From the NCBI RefSeq assembly GCF_007954355.1, contig NZ_VOLR01000003.1:186001-250000 (forward strand): DNA of 64,000 bases. Direction: 5' to 3'. Made by a program: the position numbers and the translations under genes. This document shows positions 45,638 through 55,531 of this stretch, one piece after another. Positions within the stretch are counted from its first letter, which is position 1, and each line of letters opens with the position of its first letter. Origin of the DNA: Colwellia hornerae. Lineage in GTDB: Bacteria; Pseudomonadota; Gammaproteobacteria; Enterobacterales; Alteromonadaceae. The notes under the pieces are model-generated. The model ran no database searches. It saw only the letters and a list, made by a program, of their open reading frames with translations, and had not been told where the DNA came from.

Positions 45638-47272
45638 TTATCTTAACTCTCTGCGTAATAACTTGCCGACACTTGATTTAGGAATTTCATTGATAAAAAT
45701 GACATGTTTAGGGGTTTTATAGGCCGTTAGTCCTTGGCGACAGAAATTAATAACATCTTGTTCGGTGATTTTTTCATCTTCTTTTACAACAAAAAGCTTA
45801 ACCGCTTCGCCAGTTTTATCATCGTCTACGCCAATACAAGCTGATTCTACTATGCCAGCCATTTTAGCCACTTCAGCTTCAATTTCATTAGGATAAACAT
45901 TAAAACCAGAGACATTAATCATATCTTTTTTACGGTCAACAATATGAAAGAAACCTTTGTCGTCAAGTATACCGACATCGCCCGTTTTAAAATAACCATC
46001 TTGGGTCATACATTCATCGCTTGCTTGCGCATTGTTCCAATAACCTTGCATAACTTGTGGACCCTTAGCACATAGTTCACCCGATTCGCCTTGCGATACT
46101 ATATTGCCATCATCGTCTCGAATAGAAATATCTGTATTAGGTAACGGCACGCCAATCCCTGGTATATAGACGGTTTCGTTATCAATAGTAGTGCCAAAGT
46201 TTAATGATAAAACAGGTGAAGTCTCAGATAAACCATAGCCTTCATGCAACCTAGCGCCGGTAACTTGCTGCCATTTATCGGCAACGGCTTGTTGCACTGC
46301 TGCGCCACCGCCCAAAGAAAGTTTTAATGCTGAAAAATCAACTTGATCAAAGCCCGGTGTATGTAATAAACCATTAAATAAGGTATTTACTCCGGTAAAC
46401 ATGGTTGCGTCGGTGTTTTTCCATATGTCTACAAAACTGACCATATCTCGAGGATTAGTCACTAAAACGTTTTTGGCGCCAAAGTAAAAGTAGCTGAGTG
46501 TATTCGCCATCAACGCAAAGATGTGGTACATCGGGATGGCGGTAATAACAACGTCGTTACCGTAATGAATATGATTTTTAGCAAACTCTTCGAATTGTAA
46601 AATATTAGCAATTAAATTGCCATGGCTAAGCATAGCGCCTTTAGATAAGCCAGTAGTTCCGCCGGTATACTGTAAGAATAATAAATCAGCTTGGCAGAGT
46701 GTCGGTTCAGCCAAGGCGAGGTTTTCTCCTTGAGTTAAGGCATCAGTAAAGCGAACTGTTGGCGTTAAACGCGGATCAACCGGTTGACAAGGTAAGCCTT
46801 TATTAACGAGATCGTCTAAGTTAACCGTAATTACATTTTTAATGTCGGTAGTATCAATAATATCAGCGAGCATTTTTGTTGAGGGTGAAAATATAATAAT
46901 AGTGTCGACTTGTGCATCATTAAGTTGGTGCTTAAGTTCTCGTGCGGTGTACATAGGATTAACATTTACCTGCACCCCGCCAACACGAATAATGCCCCAC
47001 ATTGCAATTGGAAAAGCTAAAGTATTTGGGCACATCAGCGCGACACGTTCGCCTTTAGCTATGTTTAATTTACTTTGTAAAAAAGCAGCAAAGTCGCGAG
47101 ACAGTTTATCGACTTGCTCAAAAGTGAGTTCAGCATCAAAATTACTAAAAGCGGTTTGTCGCTTATATTTAGCGGTGGTCTGGTGAAATAACGCTAATAA
47201 AGAGCTATAGCGATTTAAATCAACTTGCTGAGCGACGTTTTTTGGATAATTTATCAGCCAAGGTTTAGTCAT
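45638..47272 (-). CDS. fadD: long-chain fatty acid-CoA ligase
   Basis: A 544-residue AMP-forming acyl-CoA synthetase that activates fatty acids to acyl-CoA, at the inner face of the membrane. The AMP-binding P-loop is YTGGTTGLSKGAMLSH. The adenylate motif is GYGLSETSPVLS, and the hinge/acyl motif is YFKTGDVGILDDKGFFHIVDRKKDMI. The C-terminal lysine is in KSSVGKLLRRELR. The closest family is FadD. It lies 92 bases downstream of the aldehyde dehydrogenase gene in the same direction. In the proposed pathway it takes the fatty acid made by that enzyme into beta-oxidation. Confidence 0.92.
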   Translation of the reverse strand: MTKPWLINYPKNVAQQVDLNRYSSLLALFHQTTAKYKRQTAFSNFDAELTFEQVDKLSRDFAAFLQSKLNIAKGERVALMCPNTLAFPIAMWGIIRVGGVQVNVNPMYTARELKHQLNDAQVDTIIIFSPSTKMLADIIDTTDIKNVITVNLDDLVNKGLPCQPVDPRLTPTVRFTDALTQGENLALAEPTLCQADLLFLQYTGGTTGLSKGAMLSHGNLIANILQFEEFAKNHIHYGNDVVITAIPMYHIFALMANTLSYFYFGAKNVLVTNPRDMVSFVDIWKNTDATMFTGVNTLFNGLLHTPGFDQVDFSALKLSLGGGAAVQQAVADKWQQVTGARLHEGYGLSETSPVLSLNFGTTIDNETVYIPGIGVPLPNTDISIRDDDGNIVSQGESGELCAKGPQVMQGYWNNAQASDECMTQDGYFKTGDVGILDDKGFFHIVDRKKDMINVSGFNVYPNEIEAEVAKMAGIVESACIGVDDDKTGEAVKLFVVKEDEKITEQDVINFCRQGLTAYKTPKHVIFINEIPKSSVGKLLRRELR

Positions 47273-47364
47273 GTGATTTCCTTAAGTAACGCGTTGTTTT
47301 GAGTTTAAAAAGTAATAGTTAACACAAGTAAAGCGATTAACATTGTAAAATTAATTTTAATTAA

Positions 47365-48780
47365 TTAGCGTATAAATAACGCAAATAAAATCTTATGAAT
47401 TCTCTTACCAAAAGGTGGAAATAATAACGATCCTAAGCTTATTTTTCCTCGCGATAATACTGACTTCCCATGAGAAAAAGTTTTAAAACCTTCACTACCA
47501 TGGTATTGCCCCATACCCGATGCACCTATGCCTCCAAAAGGTAGATCATCAATAGCAACATGGAATGCTGCATCATTAATGCAAACGCCACCTGCATGGG
47601 TATTTAATAAAATTTGTTGCTGAAATGACTTGTTAAAACTACAAATATATAAGGCAAGTGGACGAGGCTTACTGTTAATATAGTCTATCGCTTCGCTTAC
47701 GTCTTTATAACCTATTATTGGTAGTAGCGGGCCGAAAATTTCTTGCTGCATTACGGTCATATCGTCGCTGACATTAGTCAATAAGGTTAACGGCATTTTT
47801 CTTGATTGAGTCTGATCACTTTCTGGTTGTAAGGACGTAACAGTAGCGCCTTGCTCACTAGCATTAGCGAGTAAACCATCAATGCGGGCCTTTTGGGCCG
47901 GGTTAATTATAGCGGTGCAGTCTTCATTACCTTGAACTTTAGGGTACATACTTTGATAGTACATTTGAAAAGCCTGGGTCAATTCAGCTACTTTATTTTC
48001 TGGGCAGAATACATAATCAGGGGCGACACAGGTTTGTCCAGAATTGAGGGTTTTTCCAAGAATCAATCGACTGACAGCGGTTTTTATATCTATATCGTCA
48101 TCAATAATCGTCGGTGATTTACCACCTAACTCTAAGGTGACTGGGACTAAATTTTCAGCAGCGGCTTTCATCACTAATTTACCAACGCCGGTAGAGCCGG
48201 TGAAAAATAAATGATCAAAAACTAACTTTGAAAATGACGCAGCCATGGCAGCTTCGCCGCAAACAATGGCGACTTGTTCAACAGGAAAGGTTTCGGTGAT
48301 CAGCTTTGCTAATAAGTGATTCGTTTTTGGGGTGTACTCACTCATTTTTATCATTGCGGTATCACCGGCAGCTAAGGCAGCCGTTAAGGGGCCAAAGGCT
48401 AGAAAAACTGGATAATTCCATGGCGCTATAATACCAATAACACCTTTAGGTTGATAAACCACTTCACCCTTTGCCGGTTGAAATAATATACCAATATGCT
48501 TTTTTTCAGGTTTCATCCATTGCTTTAGGTGTTTAATACTGTAATTAATACCCATGACAGTGGTGAGAATATCGCCAATCTTTGTATCTTCGGTACTGCG
48601 ATGACCAAAATCATCACTCATAGCATCAATAAAGGCTTGTTGATTATTTATCATCAAGGCTTTTAATTTTTTCAAGTCACTCACACGCTGGTCATAGCTT
48701 GGGTAAGTGTGGTTAGCAAAATATTGCTTTTGCTGTAAAAATGCATCTTCTAGTGCTAGTTGTGTTGTTATTGTTGTCAT
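47365..48780 (-). CDS. aldehyde dehydrogenase (coniferyl-aldehyde type)
   Basis: A 471-residue NAD(P)-dependent aldehyde dehydrogenase. The glutamate motif is VTLELGGKSPTI, and the catalytic cysteine is C251 in NSGQTCVAPDY. The N-terminus and the C-terminal extension, with a hydrophobic tail (IHKILFALFIR), match the coniferyl aldehyde dehydrogenase / long-chain fatty aldehyde dehydrogenase group, some of which are membrane-associated through that tail. It starts on the stop codon of the RND transporter gene (1-base overlap), so they are co-transcribed. It probably oxidises the aldehyde made by the GMC dehydrogenase encoded on the other side of the regulator. Confidence 0.9.
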   Translation of the reverse strand: MTTITTQLALEDAFLQQKQYFANHTYPSYDQRVSDLKKLKALMINNQQAFIDAMSDDFGHRSTEDTKIGDILTTVMGINYSIKHLKQWMKPEKKHIGILFQPAKGEVVYQPKGVIGIIAPWNYPVFLAFGPLTAALAAGDTAMIKMSEYTPKTNHLLAKLITETFPVEQVAIVCGEAAMAASFSKLVFDHLFFTGSTGVGKLVMKAAAENLVPVTLELGGKSPTIIDDDIDIKTAVSRLILGKTLNSGQTCVAPDYVFCPENKVAELTQAFQMYYQSMYPKVQGNEDCTAIINPAQKARIDGLLANASEQGATVTSLQPESDQTQSRKMPLTLLTNVSDDMTVMQQEIFGPLLPIIGYKDVSEAIDYINSKPRPLALYICSFNKSFQQQILLNTHAGGVCINDAAFHVAIDDLPFGGIGASGMGQYHGSEGFKTFSHGKSVLSRGKISLGSLLFPPFGKRIHKILFALFIR

Positions 48781-51128
48781 TATTTCTTACTCCTGTGAGA
48801 GCCTATATTGAGTAACCATGCAATTGCGGGGATCAGCGTTAGAGCGCCTAACATGTTAAAAATAAACATAAAGGTCAGTAATATACCCATATCTGCCTGA
48901 AATTTTATCGGTGAAAATACCCAAGTAGCAACACCAATAGCTAAGGTTATCCCTGTAAAGGCAACGGCTTTACCGGTTTGATTTAAGGCGTAGCGATAGG
49001 TCATGTATAATGACTTACCTTGGCCGAGCGCTTCTTTAACTTTACTAAATATATAAATACCGTAATCAACACCGATACCGACACCTAAAGCAATAACGGG
49101 TAAAGTGGCTACTTTTACGCCAATGCCTAATACGCCCATTAAACCTTGGCTCATAATGCTAGTTAATATCAGTGGAGTAATGATACAAATTACAATGCGA
49201 CCACTTCTAAAAGTAATTAAACAGATAATAATAACAATGGCATAGACCCAAACGAGCATTTCAGTTTGTGCTTCTTCGATAACCATATTGGTCGCTGATT
49301 CTATGCCAGCATTGCCTGCAGCCATTAAAAATTCTATACCATCAATTTGATTTTCTTGATTAAACTTTTCTACTGCTTTAACAACATTATCAAGAGTTTG
49401 TGCTTTATGGTCTTTGAGAAAAACCAGCACTGGCACCATAGAGCAGTCTTTATTCATCAATCCTTGTGGTGTTTTAGACAATGAAGCATTGGTCATTAAT
49501 TGATTACGGTTTAAGCCATACCATTTTAAAGAACCTTCATTCATGCCAAACAGTCCAAATTTTGAAACATCGGCGACGGACTTAACCGCTTGAACACCCG
49601 CGACATTGCGTAATTGCCATTGGAATTGATCGACCCAAACCAAGGTTTGATATTGAGCACACTGCTCGATCTCTGTTTTGACCATAATGACAAATAAGTC
49701 TGTGCTGGTGCTGTAATTATCAACAATATAAGCATTATCAAGGTTATAGCGAGAATCAGGTCTTAACTCTGGAGCGCCGGCATCTAAATCACCAATTTTC
49801 ATTGATTGTGAAAAATACAAACCAAGTATTAAACAGCCTAGCCCAACCGCTAAAGCTACTTTTGCTAATGGAGGCTTAGCAAAGTTTTTAAATAAACTTT
49901 CAACTATACCGGTTTTGTGAGCTGACTTTTGTGCATATTTTAGGCCCGCTGGAGAAACGCCGATATAACTCATTAATATCGGCAAGGCGATTAAATTAGT
50001 AACAATAATGATTGCAACACCAATACTGGCAGCGATGGCTAACTCTCGTATCACCTCTATGTCAATGACCATTAAGGTGGTAAAACCGATAGCATCACTG
50101 ACTAAAGCGGTAATGCCAGCAATATAGAGTGAGCGAAAAGCAAGCTTGGCAGCGTCAATTTTGCCTGCGCCGGTTACGCTATGGTGAATAATAGAATTAA
50201 TAATCTGTACGCCATGACTGACACCAATAGCAAACACTAAAAAAGGCACCAACATAGAATAAGGATTAATGCCAAAGCCCAGTAAATTTAAAATACCTAA
50301 TTGACAAAACACGGCAAATATTGAAAATACCAGCACAGATATTGTGCTACGTAAACAACGCGAATAAAGCCAAAGTAGTACAAAAGTAATAACAACGGCC
50401 AAGACAAAAAAAGCAACAACTTGTAAGGCGCCATCGATTAAATCACCAACAACTTTTGCAAAGCCAACAATGCGTATCGTGACATCGTCACTACTGTATT
50501 TGTCTCTTATTTTCTCTTCTAAAACGCTTGATAACTCTCGGTAGTCCAGTGGTAAGCCTGTTTCAGGATTAATGTCTTGTAATGGTGCTAAAATAATAGC
50601 GGATTGAAAGTTATTAGCGACCAGTACACCAATTTGTCCCGACTTAAAAACGTTAGCTTTAACGCGGTCAATCATTTTTGTTGAGCCATTATAGCCATCA
50701 GGAATTACCGCACCGCCGACAAAGCCTTCTTCAGTGACTTCTTGCCAGCGAACATTGGGTGTCCATAATGACTTTAAACCATCTCGGCTGATCCCCGGGA
50801 TATAGAAAACTTCATCGGTTACTTGCTTTAAGGTTTGTTGAAAGTCAGCGTTGAAAATATCTCCTTTTTTGTTTTCAACCACAATTCGAATGACATTACC
50901 TAAATCAGCGAGTTCTTTTTTGTAGGTTAAAAAATTATTAACATAAGTGTGCGAGCCAGGGATCATTTTAGTGAAGCTAGCTTCAGGTTTAACTTTAATT
51001 GCTTGCAGGGTTAACAAGGTGATACAAATAACGATTATCGTCATCAAGAGTGCGCGATGACTAAAAACAAAGTGCTCTATTTTTTGTGCTAACTTGCTCG
51101 GTGTATGTGTCGATTTATCAGTAGACAT
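48780..51128 (-). CDS. RND/MMPL-family transporter
   Basis: The ATG at 51128 has AGGGAA 7 bases upstream and gives 782 residues. An in-frame start at 51182 would overlap the Ycf48-like gene. The product has a first membrane segment (about residues 25-45), a large periplasmic loop, five or six helices (about 210-390), a second loop and another helix bundle to the end (e.g. LVWVYAIVIIICLITF, VGIGVDYGIYIFSKVKEAL, IGVATWVFSPI). The duplicated layout and the PVIALGVGIGVDYGIY motif mark an RND permease of the MMPL/HAE-like type, powered by the proton gradient. It sits between a Ycf48-like protein and the aldehyde dehydrogenase. MMPL proteins often move lipids or hydrophobic compounds. Confidence 0.88.
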   Translation of the reverse strand: MSTDKSTHTPSKLAQKIEHFVFSHRALLMTIIVICITLLTLQAIKVKPEASFTKMIPGSHTYVNNFLTYKKELADLGNVIRIVVENKKGDIFNADFQQTLKQVTDEVFYIPGISRDGLKSLWTPNVRWQEVTEEGFVGGAVIPDGYNGSTKMIDRVKANVFKSGQIGVLVANNFQSAIILAPLQDINPETGLPLDYRELSSVLEEKIRDKYSSDDVTIRIVGFAKVVGDLIDGALQVVAFFVLAVVITFVLLWLYSRCLRSTISVLVFSIFAVFCQLGILNLLGFGINPYSMLVPFLVFAIGVSHGVQIINSIIHHSVTGAGKIDAAKLAFRSLYIAGITALVSDAIGFTTLMVIDIEVIRELAIAASIGVAIIIVTNLIALPILMSYIGVSPAGLKYAQKSAHKTGIVESLFKNFAKPPLAKVALAVGLGCLILGLYFSQSMKIGDLDAGAPELRPDSRYNLDNAYIVDNYSTSTDLFVIMVKTEIEQCAQYQTLVWVDQFQWQLRNVAGVQAVKSVADVSKFGLFGMNEGSLKWYGLNRNQLMTNASLSKTPQGLMNKDCSMVPVLVFLKDHKAQTLDNVVKAVEKFNQENQIDGIEFLMAAGNAGIESATNMVIEEAQTEMLVWVYAIVIIICLITFRSGRIVICIITPLILTSIMSQGLMGVLGIGVKVATLPVIALGVGIGVDYGIYIFSKVKEALGQGKSLYMTYRYALNQTGKAVAFTGITLAIGVATWVFSPIKFQADMGILLTFMFIFNMLGALTLIPAIAWLLNIGSHRSKK

Positions 51129-51138
51129 AAGTTGTTCC

Positions 51139-52326
51139 CTATTCCTTAATTGGCCATTGGGTAATGCCGAATTGACCAGCAAGAATTAATGAGTTTTCTT
51201 TAACTAAAATACTAGAGAATGCCGCGCCTGAAGGGTGCTTTTTAATGTTTAATAACGCTAGGTTTTCCGGCAAAAAACTAACAATTAAACCGCCATGTCC
51301 CACTAAGTAAGCGCTGCCCTGTTTAGAGAAGTTACCGCCAAGTAAGCTGATACCATTAGGTAATTTTTCATGCTGCCAATGTGCGCCACCATCAAGGGAT
51401 ATCATCAAGTTTCCTTGCAAGCCAAACGCGACAAGTTGTGTTTGGCTATCAATGAAATGACTACCGTTAGCTGCTCTTTTATCAAGATTACGGGTGTTAG
51501 CGATAATGCCAAATAAGCTACCAGAATAGGGGAGTGTCATTACTGACCAAGTTTGTCCCAAATCATTAGATTTAAAGCCGAGGCCATTTTCACCAACAAT
51601 ATAGAGTTCATTATCTACTGTCGCTATTACCGCATTAAGGTGATAATTGTCAGGATTATCAAGTTGATTATTGATTAACTGCCACGTTTCTCCTTTGTCT
51701 GTACTCGTGAGGAGAGTACCGTAGGCGCCACAGGCAAATAAGATATCGTTTGAGGTTTGAGTAACAGAAAGCAGGGGTTTATTTGGCCCGGATGTTAATT
51801 CTAACTGGTTATCTTCAATCGCAAAGGCTAAATCTTCTAGTTGGTAAGTTAATTCCTCAAGTTCATCTTCATCTTGCGTTTGCTTTATCAACTGTTGTAA
51901 GTCTTGATATTGTTGTTTTACTTGTTCTATTTTGAGTTTGGTTAATTCAACACCGGTAAATACTTTCTGCCAATTCGTGCTGTCGCTCTTGGCTTTGAGA
52001 ATAACACCATCATGGCCCACGGCTATTTTACTGCCGTCAGATAATATTGTTACCCCAGTGATAGCAACACTGACAGGAGACTGTTGCTGTTGCCAACTGC
52101 TGCTACTTTGCCAATTGATAATATGGCCACGTTCACCAACCACCAGCACACTGCCATTGTTTGGCGTCATCGCCATTAATACACTTTGACTTGCCAAAGC
52201 GCTTTTTTGGGCGGGTAATGCTAATAAATCTGCGGAGTTTTTTGCTTGAGCCAGAGTCAGTAATGAACCAAGCAAAGTAACAAGCATTACACTTGTTATG
52301 CGAAAGGCAATATAAGGTGTGCGCAT
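51139..52326 (-). CDS. Ycf48/BNR-repeat exported protein
   Basis: The chosen start is the ATG at 52326, giving 395 residues with a signal peptide (FRITSVMLVTLLGSLLTLAQA). A frame from 52404 adds 26 residues with no signal-like start. The sequence has repeated bladed units with BNR/Asp-box-like elements (LTSTDKGETWQLIN, GFKSNDLGQTWSVM, MISLDGGAHWQ) as in Ycf48-family beta-propellers. An internal charged helix (about 155-195, rich in E, Q, L and D) interrupts it. Such proteins are periplasmic. It is separated from the RND transporter gene by only 10 bases, so it probably acts with that transporter, as in DUF1302-DUF1329-MMPL-type loci in other proteobacteria. Confidence 0.8.
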   Translation of the reverse strand: MRTPYIAFRITSVMLVTLLGSLLTLAQAKNSADLLALPAQKSALASQSVLMAMTPNNGSVLVVGERGHIINWQSSSSWQQQQSPVSVAITGVTILSDGSKIAVGHDGVILKAKSDSTNWQKVFTGVELTKLKIEQVKQQYQDLQQLIKQTQDEDELEELTYQLEDLAFAIEDNQLELTSGPNKPLLSVTQTSNDILFACGAYGTLLTSTDKGETWQLINNQLDNPDNYHLNAVIATVDNELYIVGENGLGFKSNDLGQTWSVMTLPYSGSLFGIIANTRNLDKRAANGSHFIDSQTQLVAFGLQGNLMISLDGGAHWQHEKLPNGISLLGGNFSKQGSAYLVGHGGLIVSFLPENLALLNIKKHPSGAAFSSILVKENSLILAGQFGITQWPIKE

Positions 52327-52477
52327 AGAAAACCTAATAAGTAAAAAGTTATGCTTATTAGTATTAATGAACAATGCTGACTTGAGAGGTGTTAAACGTG
52401 CCAAATGATTATCTTTGCAACACGGGATGTTTTGTTATTGATTTAAAGGCGAATAAAGGAGAGTAAATACGCCTTTA

Positions 52478-53503
52478 TTATGCTTTGTTCTTGTGTCGGT
52501 AATCACCAGGTGTTTGATTTGTCCATCGTTTAAAAGCGCGATTAAAGTTGCCAACACTTGAAAAACCAACCAAATAGCCAATTTCACTGAGACTTAAATG
52601 TTTCTGAACAATGTAATTCATGGCTAATTTTTTGCGAGTACTCTCTAATATTTCTTTATAACTTGTGCCTTGGTCATGTAACTTACGCTGCAAATTACGT
52701 AAGCTCATCCCTAGATATTCGGCTATTTCAGTTTGTGATGGCGCACCAAGGGGTAATAATTCAAAAATTTTATTTTTGATAACATGAGTTAAATCACTCT
52801 TATCGACTCTTGCCATAAACTCATCGAGCATTTTCTCATGGCTATGGGTTATCAAGGGATTACCGCACATTAATTTTTCTTTTGTTTGTTTAAGATTAAA
52901 TATAATGGCGGTGTGGTGACTATCAAATTCTATTTCACAATTAAAGAAAACTGCTAGATAAGATAAGTCATAGCTCGGCTTAGGGTAAGCAAAACAGACC
53001 TTTTCAGGCGCAAATTTTAATGTAACAAGTTCCCGGGAAAAGCGAACAATAGTGGCTAAAAAAGTCTCAACGATTTCTTGTGATAAAACCGGTCTGTTGG
53101 TTGACTCATAAGTAAAAATGTTCATTTCAAAGACCAATTGTTCATTGACCTCATGGTTAATGAGTTGACAAGAGTTTGAAACAACTCTTTTGTAATGGGC
53201 TATACGCTCTAATGCATCGTGTAAAGTATTCGAAGACATCATGGCATAACCCAGAGCATGAAATATTCCTGGGTGAAATTGCTTAGCAACTAAAATAGAA
53301 AAATCATGACGAGCTAGTTTTTTATTACAGTACTCAATGAGTAAAGAGAATTTCTCTGCAGCAATACGAGATTCTTGATCACTTACAGCGTCTAAAGAAA
53401 TATTACATTCATCTAATGCCTGAACGGCATCAATGCCATGTGCCTCCATAGCCCTTGATATAGGGATCATCCAGCCGGTTAATGTTGAATAATAATCTTG
53501 CAT
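52478..53503 (-). CDS. AraC-family regulator with arabinose-binding-type domain
   Basis: A protein of 341 residues from the ATG at 53503, which has a TTAGG ribosome binding site. The N-terminal 200 residues match the ligand-binding domain of OruR-like AraC regulators (YSTLTGWMIPISRAMEAHGID, FHALGYAMMSSNTLHDAL, FFNCEIEFDSHHTAIIF). The C-terminal 100 residues are two helix-turn-helix units (TEIAEYLGMSLRNLQRKLHD and LSEIGYLVGFSSVGNFNRAFKRW). It is divergent to the DUF1302 gene at 53664 and lies upstream of the Ycf48-like gene on its own strand. It probably controls the alkyl-chain locus in response to a hydrophobic effector. Confidence 0.9.
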   Translation of the reverse strand: MQDYYSTLTGWMIPISRAMEAHGIDAVQALDECNISLDAVSDQESRIAAEKFSLLIEYCNKKLARHDFSILVAKQFHPGIFHALGYAMMSSNTLHDALERIAHYKRVVSNSCQLINHEVNEQLVFEMNIFTYESTNRPVLSQEIVETFLATIVRFSRELVTLKFAPEKVCFAYPKPSYDLSYLAVFFNCEIEFDSHHTAIIFNLKQTKEKLMCGNPLITHSHEKMLDEFMARVDKSDLTHVIKNKIFELLPLGAPSQTEIAEYLGMSLRNLQRKLHDQGTSYKEILESTRKKLAMNYIVQKHLSLSEIGYLVGFSSVGNFNRAFKRWTNQTPGDYRHKNKA

Positions 53504-53663
53504 TGCGTTGCCTAACCTCTTGAAGTTGTACCACTGTACGGGTTTTGCACGAAATGACAATAGGTTGGCACATTTAGCGAAATATTAATCTATTGATTGG
53601 CGTAATGTGATCGTGGAAGAAATATTACATTACCTATTACAACGATAATAACAGGCGAATAAT

Positions 53664-55505
53664 ATGCTAAATAATAACCGTAAAATCAAACCAATAGCTC
53701 TGGTTGTTGCTATGGCGCTGGGTGCATCATCTTCGCACGCCGCAGACTTTAACTTTGGTGAAGACAATGACATCCTACTGCAAATCAACTCACAACTAGA
53801 TATTGGTGCAAGTTGGCGGTTAGGGGATGCCGACCCTCGTTTTATTGGTAAAACTAATGGTGGTACTGGTTTTACATCAACCACAGATGATGGCAATTTA
53901 AATTACGCTAAGCATGATGCGTATTCAAAAATAATTAAAGGCGTGCATGATCTACAGTTAAGCCAAGGTGATTTTGGCGCTTTTGTACGTTTTAAATATT
54001 GGTATGATTATGCGCTTAAGGATGGCGACGTTCTTCATGGTAATTCTAATAATGGCTACACGCCCAATACTCCACTTAGCGATGATGGCTTCGAAAACAA
54101 TACTAAATTTTCGGGGATCACCTTACTTGATGCTTATATCTATGGTTCATTTGATTTAGGCGAATCTCCACTCGACGTTCGTTTGGGTCGTCAAGTGGTA
54201 AGCTGGGGTGAAAGTACCTTTATTCAAGGGGGAATGAACTCATCTAATCCTTTTGATGTTCCCGCATTACGTCGCCCAGGAGCAACCTTAAAAGAAGGTA
54301 TTTTACCGGTTGGTATGCTGTACGGTAATTTAGGTTTAACCGAAAAATTAAGTATCGAAGCCTTTTATCAATATGAATGGGAAAAAACCCAAATTGATGG
54401 CTGTGGTACTTATTTCTCTGGCGCAGACTTTGCGGCAAGTGGCTGTGACTTTGTTTCTGTTGGACCCTTTGGAGATCAAGCGGGTTTGTCAGCTGGTTTT
54501 GCTGCAGAACGACAAGCTGATGTAGAGCCCGATGATGGTGGTCAATATGGTGTTGCGGCGCGTTATTATGCAGAAGAGTTAAATGACACCGAGTTTGGCT
54601 TTTACTACATGAACATTCACTCACGTGTCCCTCTTATTAATGCTATTCGTACCCGTGTGCCTTTAGCAACGGGAAGCCCAACACCGGTTTTTGTTCCTAA
54701 AGTATTAGACCCAACAGGGGGGGCTTTAGCCGCACTCAATCCCGGTTACAATATTGAGTTTCCTGAAGATTTAAAGTTTTATGGGCTCAGCTTTGCCACT
54801 AATGTTGGCGGCGTGGCCTTATCAGGTGAAATTTCTTATAAGCCGGATACGCCTATTCAAATTAGTGGTCCTGAGATCTTAAATGGCGCGTTATCTGAAT
54901 CACCAGTGTTACGCTTTAGCCCAAGGGTTACTGCTGTTGGCTATGGCGAACAAGTAAAAGGTTGGGATGAATTTGATGTTACTCAATTGCAAATGACGGC
55001 TATTCAATTTTTTGAAAATACCTTGGGTGCTTCTCGTATTACCGTTATAGCCGAAGTCGGGGTGATTTTAACCGATGGTGTTGAAGATTCAGACCAACAT
55101 TATGGCCGTAATTCAGTGTTTGGTTTAGGTGACTTTGATGTCGGTGGTGGTTTTAATTGTACTAACTTAGTGGCTGCCGGTGCCTTGTCAGGTGATTGTC
55201 GAGCTGATGGTTTTGTGAGTGACAATGCATGGGGCTATCGAATGAAAGCGATATTTAATTATAGCGATGTTTATGCCGGTATATCATTAAAACCTAGCGT
55301 TTTTTGGGCGCATGATGTCAGTGGTTATTCGCCAGACCCGGGCCAGCAATTCCATGAAGGTCGTAAAAACTTAGGCTTTTCTTTAGAAGCTTCCTATCAA
55401 CAAAAATATACCATGACGTTAGGTTACAACAACTATTCAGGTGGTAGTCACAGTAATTTAGAAGATAAAGATCTCGTCTCGCTGTCATTTGGCATTTCAT
55501 ATTAA
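53664..55505 (+). CDS. DUF1302 outer-membrane protein
   Basis: A 613-residue protein with a signal peptide (KPIALVVAMALGASSSHA) and a long beta-strand pattern ending in LVSLSFGISY, which fits an outer-membrane barrel. Family features are visible in the N-terminal region (DNDILLQINSQLDIGASWRLGD; RFKYWYDYALKDGDVLHG; RLGRQVVSWGESTF) and match DUF1302. It is first in the plus-strand unit of the alkyl-chain locus. It may bind or admit hydrophobic substrates. The AraC regulator gene is divergent 160 bases upstream. Confidence 0.88.
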   Translation: MLNNNRKIKPIALVVAMALGASSSHAADFNFGEDNDILLQINSQLDIGASWRLGDADPRFIGKTNGGTGFTSTTDDGNLNYAKHDAYSKIIKGVHDLQLSQGDFGAFVRFKYWYDYALKDGDVLHGNSNNGYTPNTPLSDDGFENNTKFSGITLLDAYIYGSFDLGESPLDVRLGRQVVSWGESTFIQGGMNSSNPFDVPALRRPGATLKEGILPVGMLYGNLGLTEKLSIEAFYQYEWEKTQIDGCGTYFSGADFAASGCDFVSVGPFGDQAGLSAGFAAERQADVEPDDGGQYGVAARYYAEELNDTEFGFYYMNIHSRVPLINAIRTRVPLATGSPTPVFVPKVLDPTGGALAALNPGYNIEFPEDLKFYGLSFATNVGGVALSGEISYKPDTPIQISGPEILNGALSESPVLRFSPRVTAVGYGEQVKGWDEFDVTQLQMTAIQFFENTLGASRITVIAEVGVILTDGVEDSDQHYGRNSVFGLGDFDVGGGFNCTNLVAAGALSGDCRADGFVSDNAWGYRMKAIFNYSDVYAGISLKPSVFWAHDVSGYSPDPGQQFHEGRKNLGFSLEASYQQKYTMTLGYNNYSGGSHSNLEDKDLVSLSFGISY

Positions 55506-55531
55506 TTATATTACAAAACATTAAGAGAATT

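Noticed and set aside
54244-54624. Minus-strand frame of 126 codons inside the DUF1302 gene
   Set aside because: Histidine/glutamine-rich antisense sequence with no ribosome binding site; the plus-strand DUF1302 protein is well supported.
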